Positions 36,345 through 47,400 of a DNA stretch of 64,000 nucleotides are shown one piece after another. Every line of letters starts with the position of its first letter. The first letter of the stretch is position 1. The translations under genes and the position numbers were made by a program. This DNA is from Ectocarpus siliculosus. Lineage: Eukaryota > Sar > Phaeophyceae > Ectocarpales > Ectocarpaceae. The stretch is taken from contig FN649735.1 of NCBI GenBank assembly GCA_000310025.1, positions 2,381,418-2,445,417 on the forward strand, written 5' to 3'. The notes under the pieces are model-generated. The model did not search any database. It was not told the origin of the DNA and saw nothing but the letters and a program-made list of their open reading frames with translations.

Positions 36345-38146
36345 GATGATGAAAACATGGCGGCGGACGGCCAACCCAAGGACGTTGTTGAATTGCCTTC
36401 GGCAGACATGAAACAAGACGAAAGCGTGGTGACAATCATAACTATCCCAGAAAAGGAAAACCATGTGTTCTTGGGAGCTTCAGTAGCAATCGCGGTTTCT
36501 ACAGAACCGGCACACATGGAGGAGGAGCGTGACGATAACCCGGCATCTTCTCTGCGGTCCGAGGGAGAAAGGCAGGAAGAAACCCGGTCGCAGGGCGCGG
36601 TAGTTGCTCCCGACGAAGGGCAGGATGAGCAACAGCAGGTGAACGAGGCCGGTGCTTGTACCGCCGACCTTGCCAAACAAGGGTCAGGTGATGCTCAGGC
36701 AGCCCCTCAGGTGGTCATGCAGCCAGCATCGGGGGAAGAAGACGAACAACAGCAACACGTGGTTCTGGTTCAAGAAACTGGTTCTGCTTCCGGTACCACT
36801 CAATCGGCTTCTCCTGCTCATGTCGTGATGCCGGAGGAGGAGCGAGAAGAAGAACACAGTCGTACAAACGATGATCCGATGCCGTCTGTGCTTCCGCAGA
36901 ACGAGGGTGACCTCGCTCCGCTCTTGCCACCGCAGGAGGAGGACCCCGAGGCGTCGGTGATGCCATCGCAGCCTGAGGCCGAAGCCGACATCGCTCCGGT
37001 GTCACAGGGATGCGCTGTCGTGACGGAGAACGCGCCCCGCGTGGCCGGGGAGCCTGGAGCTGCGGGAAAACTAGAGGCGGCGGCGGACGTCGGGTTCGGC
37101 GAGGAGAGGACCGTCGCCGTGCCGGGGCATGCCGGGTTGGTCGTGGACGAAGAAACCAGGAGTCTCGTGGAGGGAAGCAAGTACCTTCGGTTCGAGGACG
37201 ACGAGAGGACCGTGCTGTGCACCCTCACGGGCAAGAAGCTGGCCCCGGACTACATAGGCATCCTCAAGTACATGGGCAGCAGGAGGGTGCAGCAGCTCGT
37301 CGTTGAAGGACCCGTATCCATGTCGGTAAGCCCCCACACCTCTGTGTTGTGTTGTCACCTGTTGTAAGGAGCCGAATGCTGACGCAAGCGCGGGCGGTGG
37401 GGCAGGTGCGCTCGTTCTTTCTTTTTTCGTGCGATGGTGGATGGAAACCAATCGTAGCCGGGCCTTGACCGGGGGCGGGGGCCTATTTACGTTGTGTCGC
37501 TGCAGGACTTGGGAAAGCAAGGAACACCTGGAGGGCAAACCGACCAGTGGAAATGACACCGGTTTTGTATCTCACCCCATGCTGCGAGGTCAGTTTTGAC
37601 TCGAGAATTTCATGAACTATGTAGCAGGACTGGTGAAACATGTACAATCATTCACAATTCGACCACGCATGGAAAAATGAAGCGTTCTTTGTCCGCGCAG
37701 CAATTGTTTTAGTGGGCGCGAAAGACGTGCTCCTTGCCCTCTTTGACCACCGGGTCCAAGAGATGACGTGGATAAGCTGACAAGCAAATGACATCGATGT
37801 ACTTCGCCCCCCCTCCCCTCTCAGCCATAGCGAGCAGCAATTGAAAGCTGATCACACTGCTACAGTTGTAAAATTGCTTGCATCAGCAGAATTGTTTTCA
37901 CACGTTAACGTCCATGCCCCGCAACAACAACCGCTTTTAATTCCTGGAACTACAAAATAATGGTATGGATCTATTTAGGACTACGACGGTATGTTCCTGG
38001 TGGAAGACCCTGCCGACGACGGTTTCGTGTTCTGCGAACTCACCGGCGTGCGGATGTTCAAGAGCAAGGCGGCCGTGGACCAGCACATCAATGGCCAGCC
38101 CTTCAAGGAGATGATGGCCATGCTCCGCGCAAAACTCGAATCCTAG
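34803..38146 (+). CDS. SAP-motif protein with C-terminal SURF2-like domain, three exons
   Basis: Exons are 34803-34925, 35475-37325 and 37979-38146; all phases are 0, giving 713 aa. Residues about 11-38 form a SAP motif (YRQLQKMAKSRGLNAGGKKQDILSRL), a DNA-binding helix pair typical of chromatin and nuclear proteins. Residues about 42-590 are acidic, Q/E/A/S-rich and disordered, with a run of 12-13 glutamines at 36308-36342. The C-terminal ~110 residues match the SURF2 (Surfeit locus 2) family: VLCTLTGKKLAPDYIGILKYMGSRR, then VFCELTGVRMFKSKAAVDQHINGQPFKEM. SURF2 is a nucleolar protein linked in animals to ribosome/5S RNP biology. Animal SURF2 is about 250 aa and has its domain at the N-terminus, so this architecture is unusual. 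The stop codon is followed directly by GTGAGC, which could be the donor of a 3' UTR intron. Confidence 0.85.
36308..36342 (+). repeat. CAG trinucleotide tract encoding polyglutamine
   Basis: About 12 CAG units lie in frame in the SAP-SURF2 gene. The tract is likely to vary in length between individuals. Confidence 0.9.
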
Positions 38147-41100
38147 GTGAGCGTATTTCTGAGTGTTTTGTTGTCTTTGGTACTCTTGCCGGATATATTG
38201 GGTAGTGCGTAGTGCGCCGAATGCAGTTGCGGCCGCACGATGGCAGCGGGACGTCTGCTCAAGGATTGTCCAAGAACCGCCTTTTTTTTACGTACACCCA
38301 GGCTGCTCATAGTTAACTTCTTGATTGTGTGGTTGACCTCTAGTTGGTCGTGCCGTGACTCTGTGCTGCGGTTGGGAGTGGTCGATGTTGCTTAACATTT
38401 TCTTACATGGCGTTGGTGTATTTTGCTCCCCAACTCTCTTTACTTCCACCCCTCTCTGAAATACCTCCAGGCACGCAAGGATGCCAAGGGCTATTGCTCC
38501 ACACCACGCCTAGCGGACGGGATTCCGAGAATCTTACGGCGATCACCTACGCCGAGCGATGACGGTTGGTTGCAGTGCAACCTTCACGCACCGACAAGGG
38601 CAGGGATGCAGGGAGACGGCCAGGTGTTTCCTCTGCTATATCGCGACGACATCCTTGACGCGGGCGCTATCTCACTGAAGTATCTCCGCGTGGGAGGGTG
38701 GCGTGGGCAGCCGGTTGGCTAGGGTGGTGGTATCATGATTTGGCATGTAATAATGTACAGTTTGAGCAGGTAGGGAGGAGGGGGTTGAAGAGGAGGGTAC
38801 AGTACATAGAGACGTGGGCCCCAGTGTGGATTGATTCCCCACGTTGAGTATGGTGCGTTGTTCAAGGAACAGGCGCTGGTTGTAGCATGTAACCTCTTAC
38901 ATGGGAAGGCCAGAGTCATTGGGTGGGAGTCCTTCCTGTATTTCATGAGGATGCAGTAAGCGTTACTACAACGCTTTTTATCTTTTGGCCTCTTACTGAC
39001 TACCACCCCGAGTAAATAGGATTTCCTGTACTCTTTTGACAAATATGTTTTTCAGGATTCACGGTAACGGATTATACATACTGACGTCGAGTGCTGGCAC
39101 CAGTATTGTACGGTCTCTCTCTGCAAATTTAGTAGGTAAATAGTGAGATAACCGCCCATAACAAGCTATCCCCACGGGTTGCCCCGTCTAGAGGACTGCC
39201 TGTGCTTTTTTTTCCCCCGTCCTGAAATGTATGCAGCATGTTTATTGCGATCAGATCGGGTGCCTATCGTTCGTAGCGACCGTGGCATGACAGGAGCGCA
39301 GGAAAAACCGAGAACCAAAATATGAGAACGGTTTGACATTGGTCTTTGTCTTGGTGGGTGAGCAAGAGGCAAGGGGTAGGCAAGGGCTAAAATAGGGTGA
39401 TTTTTTCCATTTTCTAATGTTGTCCGGTCAGTTGTCTTGGGGGTGCGAATGAATGGATGAATTGATGATGTTTTTCCCTTGTCTTGGCGTCGATGATCGA
39501 ACGACCGCATATGGCGGTAGCCGAGGAACAAAGACGATGCACGTACATTCGTTGCAGCATTGGCCTGACAGTCAAGAATATAGAAGTACGACGGTGTAGC
39601 TCTCATCGTTCACGAAACGTTGCTCGGGTAGTCCTGTCTCCCATGGGGACGTACATATTTTGTATAGATAGGTGGCGTTTCGATTCAGATTTGGACATTG
39701 CCAAGGCCATTGTGTACAGAGGGTGACGTAGAAACAGTTGGACGACTGTCCTGTGCAAAGCGTTTTGTCTGTGCTTGGCAGTGTTGCATATCGGTTGTCG
39801 ATGCAGAACCAGTCGGGCGTTCTATTTGCTTGTCACCCTTTTTTGTGTCTCGAATGTCAGTCTTTTTGCAGTATCCCCCTTAGTGCCGTCTCGGCGTGTT
39901 GACCACTGTTTGTGTAGAAAAGCAGTGTAGAAATTATTAGACCGTCATATCCCGAACAAGCGGAGGTGAACACTAAAGCCATCCCGGAAGCTTAGGGGTT
40001 GGTTGGCAGAAACAATGTAAAACGCAACGTGAGTGGGGGGACAGGTCGGGCCCTGTTTATGTGCAGCAGATCGTGGGAATGGATCAGGACGACGAAACCG
40101 ATTGTGGCAACAAGATGCCGGCCGGCTTGTGTACATGTTGCTGAAGGCAAGAAAATTCTGCAAAACTCGGTGGTGGACCCAGACGGGTCCCACTGCACGA
40201 GAATACTGCTGTACGTTGAATCCCCGTAGTGCAGATTCGGGCAGAAAAGGAAGCCTTGCCTTGGCCGCTTTGGATGTCTTCAACCATGAGTAGTCTTTAG
40301 TCCACCCAGGGGCTTGAAACTGCTGCACGGCATTCGACCAACCCGAGCCTGTGCCGGAGGGACAGCATGTTGATGATGCACACAGACCTCGTCCACGACA
40401 TTGGTTCTGACTAAAAACAACAGAGAAACTACTACGGCAGATTTGCGTTTTGAGGAAAAGGAGCCGGCGGTCGAGAAAAATCGAAAAACCGCCGTATCAC
40501 CTCCCCTCTCTTCTTCACGTTTTCTGTCTACACGAGAATCACTTGGTGCGACCGCTACTCTGTGCGAACAGAGTTGTGTACCAGCACAACGCTGCTTCTT
40601 TCGCTCCTGTCGCTACTACATACTTGCACTCTCGCCATCCTTCTATACAACAAGTCTTCTGGACGTGGCAGGGGGGGGGGGCACTGCCACCCACCTTCCC
40701 CTCCCAACCTCCTAACGCGTCAACACAACCAAAAACACTAAAACAACACCACGTTTCCTTGGGCAGCTCTATAGACTCTCCCCGCACCATGCAAAACACA
40801 GCATGCTCTTTACACAGAAACACGCGCGCCGCTGCTACTTCTACATAAGGGTTCTGGTTTGGACGAACCTCGTCCCAATTTCCACACCCATTTTCTTCCT
40901 AAAGATGAAGATTTTCACGCTTCTGTTCGTGGCCGAAGCTCCTCCGGAAGCTCTTGTTCCTCCAGCCAATCACCGAAAGCGTCCAATCGCTGGGCCTGAA
41001 CCGCGTCCAGCCAATCGGAATCAGATATGGCAAACTTGTGTTAGTAGAGGAGGGCGGGGGGCAAACATAGCTCTAATGGCGCACGGGTCTGAGAAAGCTG

Positions 41101-41488
41101 AACGACGTGAGAGCGGCACGTAAATCATTTTGTCGGTAAATAAAGAGGGCTCAGGGCGTTGCGAACGGTGGCGTGTGCTGCTGGACGAGAACACGCCGAG
41201 TGTGGCAAATCTTCAGCACGCAGTCCCGAAGCAGCGATATCGCAGTTTGGCCGAGTTCAGGAGGGTCGGCCAGCGCCTTGAATCTGCTTCTTATTAACGA
41301 AACCTGTAATACTCTGTCTGGGGCACAGCTCATCGTTGTGTCATTTTGTTGTGTCTTTCACCAACGCTGCACCCTCTCTTACGGTTGATATCGTCGTTGA
41401 TATCTTTGCAACAGAATGTAGCTTTCTTCAGAGAGGGTGGGACGAAACCACAACACAAGAAAACATCCCAACAACAAGGGCCCTATTA
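38147..41488. other. Convergent intergenic region, SAP-SURF2/Tat-SF1
   Basis: This is 3.3 kb with no recognised gene. A possible 3' UTR intron of the upstream gene runs from 38147 to an acceptor near 38471 (CCTCCAG). An AATAAA lies near 41139 on the plus strand. The longest frame (39166-39606, minus) has no family resemblance. A poly-G/poly-C tract occurs near 40671. Confidence 0.4.
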
Positions 41489-44400
41489 TTAAATAGCTGC
41501 GTTAAGAAGCTGCGAGCAAAAACAGCCCGCCTTTACTTCACTGTACCGCACCTCTTCTTTCTCGTCCTCTTCCTTGATCGTGTAGTTCGTCACTCCATCC
41601 CAGAAGTGGCACGACAGCTTGCGGCCGCCGAAAAATCGCCCGTCGAAGACCTTTACGCACTCGGAAGCCGCGTACGCCGTCCCGAACTGCTCATGATCGG
41701 AGCGCAAAAAGCACGCGACACGTTGTACGGGAAAAGGGGACACCAAGAGTGGCAGGCACGACGGGTTTCCGTTAGATACACAGGCTTCTTTTCCAGCCCA
41801 GTCTGTGTTCAGGCATAATTTGCTTTTTACTTGTTCTTCCTGCTGTGACGACGCTCGCGACAACACTCAGGATACGCGCTCCGCAATCTCCTACGTTGTT
41901 TTGTTTCTCTGGACTTTCGTCTCTCTCGAGATTTTTTTTTGTTTCGACTTACGTCTTCCCAAGCGGTGGGACTCTCTCCCAGTCTGATGTATATTTAGAC
42001 CGTGGTTTTGGGTAGGCTTGTGGTCGCACGGAAATTGGCAATATCCGCCTTTGAAGAGCGGGGAAAGAGAAAGTTCTGCATCGAGGCAATCGAGGCGGAA
42101 CCATTCTCAACGCGAAAACAAGGGTCCATTACCGCGGGGCGACGTGGATTCGACAAAGTTGGGGGGGGGGGAGCAGATGTTAAGTCATCCACAACGAGCG
42201 CCTGAGGACACGAGCCATTTCCGAGTGACTCCCACCTTGACTACCACGGGCCCCTTGTTGTTCTTGGCGAACACCGTGATCTTCTCCACGGGTCCGAGCT
42301 TCTCGCCCTCCGCCAGCAGGTCGGCCTCCAGCTCTTCGCCAAACCTCTCGTTTGCCTGCGCAAGTCGAGCGACGACGACGACGGAACGGAACGGAACGGA
42401 ACGGAAAAGCCGGAGCGAAACATACCCGCGAGAAGAGGACTTGGAGCACCGAACCAACATCAAGACGAATCTAGCAAATTCGTGGACCTGCTCTTCCATC
42501 GAAAGGTGGCTACCTCCCCCCACCCCAAAAAAAAAGAGTTGAACGGTGGGCCAAAGTTTGGTGCAGCGGTGGAGGGAAACCAAACTCTACGCCAAAATGC
42601 CAAAAAAAGAGCAAGTACCATCCGCACTGGTGAACAAAAACTAATGACGTTGGGGGTCCAACATCCGGTCCAGTGGTGTCTCTGACCTGCCACCTACGGT
42701 AATCCGTCTTTCGTGCTGCGTACAGTATATAGGCCATAAACCGACAGTTGGGTCAATCTGTTAGGCACGGTAGCGCTGAGGAGGCTCCCTCGTGGGTTCT
42801 ACCACGGTCACAGGATTCCCCCCCCGAATCATTTACATGGGAGGATGTGGGCCTTCTGCGAGGACCCCGATTTCGCTTTTCCGGTTCGCACTTGGTGCTC
42901 GCATATCAAGAGAGCAGCAACGCCTTGTGTCCACGCAAACTTTCTTGGTAACGAGATGGTGCCACATAGCTCCCCCACTAGTCTAATCACTTTTGTACGT
43001 TCCGCACACACCCAACTCTATGTTGCACTGGAATAGCGGCTTACATGCTCGGGTGGACACAAGGCGTGTACAACCGCAATGAACCAGGCTCTAAAGTTGT
43101 GGCTCTTCGACGGGGGTGGTGGGGGGGGGTGGGGGGGGCGGAAGGTCTTGTCCTAGGCATTACCAAAGGGTGCGATTGAATCACCAAGTACTAACCTCGA
43201 AGTCTGACGGATGGAACATGTTCTCCACGACGACGATCTTAAGCCCCCCCTTTGTTGCGCCCGTGTCGTCGTTCTCCGCCCACGACAAGGCCTGCTCCGC
43301 CGCCGCTCTTGCCACCTGCAGAGAAACCATGAATAAAAAAAAAGGCCCACACCACAGAACGAAAGATCGGGTCCCGGAGGGAAAGGGAACGGTCAGTCCT
43401 GTTCCCTCTCGAACAGCTATTTAGTGCGGTCCAACTGAGCATAGGTGGCGAACTTGACATGTGCGCCGCATTTCTCATAGCCAGGAATAACAGTGAGCAA
43501 ACACCGGGGCAAAAACCTGTCCGCTGAGCCTGGTACATCACGCTGGTACACACAAAATAACAAACCGCGGGATACCGTACACATCCCAATCCCCGTCCCA
43601 ACCGAGTCTCCCCAATCACACAGGTACAGTTCTCCACGTTCTTGGCTCTAGCGCCGCACGCCCTATACGGCGATATCGCAACGTGCAACGTGCCACTCCC
43701 GCCTCGCCCCCGTGTAGGTAAAACGTAAATTTACTTCGGTTGTTGGGTCAAAAGAGGCGCATCTCCGTGACATTCAGCGCGAGAACTCCCGCCTGAGTGA
43801 CAACCTCAAAACCATCGGGAAACACATGATGTACTACATACACGAAGTCGATATCGACACAGAACTTCGTTTGAGGCACGCTTGACTTGGATCTACAGTA
43901 AAGGCTCAAGAGGCAGTCCATTGAACACAAGCTGGTCACACAGGAATGACACTGTTATCAGTGTCACTGGACGTCACCGGGAACAATCCTGTTTCGGCTT
44001 TCCCCCTGTTGGGTTCGATGTGGCCACAGATCCAAGAGTTTGGGCTATTTGATGGCGTGAAATAACAACAGCTGGACAACACACAAAATATTTGCCGCGC
44101 CATACCCCACCTTAACACGGGCGTCGTTGACCTTGAGCCGCTTGGTGTTGTCGAAGCTTTGCCCCTTTTGCTGGAAGACAGCCTTCGACACCTGGGTATA
44201 CAAGTAGCAGATGTTCCACAAAGATAAACGAACACGCCCGATTGAAAGCAGTTAAAAGCGACAGAGAGTGTGTGGCAACAAAAAAATGAACAGGAGAGAC
44301 ATAGAGCGCTCAGGAGAGCACTGTGCGAGTTGTGGAAGGAAGAACACGAAGAAGAGCTAACCCAGAAGAAAATCCGTCAATGTTTCAGTGGTAGGTCAGC

Positions 44401-47400
44401 CAAAAGCCTTTCATCTCTGACCTCACCGTATGGCTCCAAGAGCAATTTCGCATACTCCCTCCCGCAGACCCCACTGTTGTTCCTATTAAGCACAAGAATC
44501 ACACAGCAACGGCAGTCTGCACAAAAGCTCCCTCCACCCCGAGCGGGCCAGCCATTCTTCAGCCCGGTAGTATACCACGCAACATAGGGGGGTGCTGCAG
44601 CAGGGCAGCAGGAGTACAGTGGTGAAGTCAGCCCTCGTCTCGTCGTCAGTGCGACGTCTACCACGGCAGGGAAACGACCCCACTTGATGGGGATGGGACA
44701 CGTGGAGCCACGCACCTCGATGGTCACTCCCGGCCTCAGCTGTCCCTCGTGTAACACGTTGATGGCCATCTCCACCGACTCTGCCTTGGCGTAGCAGACG
44801 CTGCCGTCGCCCTTTGGGTGTCCCTCGTCGTCCCTGACCAACAAAAACAAAAAACAACAAAACACGGTTACTACGGTGACAGCACGAGTGGCCAACCCCC
44901 GCCAGGTTGTACCAGCACGGCCGCCCGCCCGGCATATATGCATCAAGACAAGCCAAGGCGTCAACCGATCAGCCAGGTAGAGGCCTTGTGAATCGACGCG
45001 ATGCCAAACTACAGCTGTTGCTTGACGAAGCAAGCGATGGCCGCCATTGTAATGTGATGGGGGATGGGGGTGATTTTGCCCGTGCCTGCTCGAAACCCGA
45101 AAGAAATGCCACAGGCGTGTGTGACGGGTATGCCACACCATCACGTTCGCCGGGTAACCATACGACACAAGTAAAACGTATCACGTGTGCATATGCATGA
45201 ATAGGAGAACGGTTAATACCGTTGCCGTCAAGAGTATAAGTGTTAGCACACCACAACAGCGGTTGGTGCTAGGACACAACATTTCCAAAACTTGTACGGT
45301 GGGTTGGGTGAGTCTTTAGTCTCATCTTTGCCTTCACAATACTACCGAGACAATTACAGTGCAAGCACTATAGGAAGCGCGGTTTGTTCGCGAAAACTAG
45401 AGGCAAGTGGCGCCATACTAAATACAACGCGAATTCAGGTCTACCAGAACGGGCGTTGCACGTGCCGCAAAACTATCAGCCGAGCTGCCTCGCTTTGCGT
45501 GTAAATACCTATCTTACTCTTCGAATCTCAACATTGCTAGCACGTCTATTCCGACCGCATATCGACCTCACTTATCAATGTATAAACGTTAGTCTGTCTC
45601 ACTTGTAAATCTTGATCTTGGGTTGTTGTGTTAGGGGGTCCGTAGCGATGATGCCGCACTTGCTGAAGTGCTCCCTGACCTCCTCAACCTCTATGTCCAC
45701 CGGAAGACCTGCAACAGACGCAACAACAACAACAGCAGAAGCATCAGGAAACCAGGCCAAAAAACAAAAAAGGCACGTTCAGGCGGACTTGAACTATGCC
45801 CACACGGACACCAATACACGAGATCACATCCCCGGATAAATCTGACGTCATTGCTGACTACTGTACAATCAGAGACACTTGACCATGTTCCTGGACACAC
45901 CCGTACATTGCACTTCCACGACTTGAAGGACAGGAAACGGCCTGTTGTCCCGCGATAGTGAGTGAACCACAAGTCAAACGGCGATGGTCACCCGCCTACC
46001 ACTAACTCGACTATTTGACTCATACAGCTACGCGCGAAGGCATGCACAAGGCGCTGAGACACTGAGGTCGCGGAGGCCTGAACGTCAACACTTTTTCGTG
46101 AGCAGGACGACAGAAGATCCAAAGGCACACGGTTACAAGATTCGCGCCGGTTCAAATTTGACCAAGGTACAATAATCATCGGTTTTCCAAAACCCCAACA
46201 TCGAACGGAACTGCAGAAACCACAACAAGAACAGTACAGATGGCCATCAACACCACTACAACGGCCATGCTCTCACCCTTTACGTAGACCCAGAGATTAG
46301 TGGCCTTCTTGTTCCACTGGAGCCCTCGCTTCTTCTTGTTCTTTTTCTTGGCCTTCTTCTGTTGCGCCGCTTCGCTAGTGTTATCACTACTCTCTCCCGC
46401 ACCACCCGCCTTCTCTCCCCCCCCCCCCGCCCCCTCGGCCTCCCTCTTGGCATCCTCTAGCAACTCCCCCCAGTGCGCCGTGTCGGGATCGTCATCACCG
46501 CCTGCCGCTACGGCGGCCCCCGTACCACCCTTCTGGCCGGCGGCGGCGTCCCTGTTGGCCTTCTTGTCCTCCTTGGATTTGGCTTTGAGCTTGGCCTGCT
46601 GCTTGGCTCTTCGAATTTTCCAAGGTTCTTCCTCCTGCAAAAAGCAACAATGGAGGAGCGAGGGTTGCTTAGGATGGGTTCCACGGGGGTAGACGCTGTT
46701 GGGGAACTCGAGGGTGTCCGTGCTGAGGAGTTTTCGGAGCGGTCTGCGGAGCCAAACTGCGTACAGTGTAGCATACCACGACACTGCGACCACGTAAGCA
46801 CGACGGAGAGGGCAAGGGGAATGACACGCCAAGATGGGACAACCATCATACGCATTGCACAAGCCAGCGACGACAGCAGCAGCAGCATCAACAACAACGG
46901 CAACAAACAACGCCAAACGCCAAACGCCAAATCAACATCTTCAGCAACAAGCAAACAACAAGCTCACCTCTTCCTCTTCCTCTAACTCCTCCTCCTCATC
47001 TCCCTCTACCTCCTTCCAGTCCCCCTTCTCCTCGTCCCAAGCAAACTTGGTACCGTCGTCAGCCATGAAGCTCCGCTTGCTCTGCCACCGTTACCACGCG
47101 ACGACAACAGCGTGCACCACCAAGTTTGTGCGTCAGTCTGTTAACAAGCAAACGTTAGGGGGCACCGTCCACAACGACAACACGAACAAACCGCATGCCC
47201 CTTCACCGGGACGAGCTGCGGCGGTTTCATCGCGCCGCTTTCTTGCTTCCCGCCGACGGTATGTGCAACAATGCCAACACCAGCACAACAGACCGCAAAC
47301 ACACACACGCGCGCTTCGTTCGAATCCGTGAGAATACAAATTTCACAACAAGCTGTCCAAGCCCTCTACTCTTCACAGCGTGTACGGTGTCACTGAACCT

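Noticed and set aside
44370-44480. Protein-like minus-strand segment EYAKLLLEPYGEVRDERLLA
   Set aside because: It lies in a Tat-SF1 intron between exons whose phases already join, and it is not a family motif.
44377-45168. 263-codon minus-strand frame as one exon
   Set aside because: Only its middle part (44716-44833) is coding, as an exon of the Tat-SF1 homologue; the rest is intronic.
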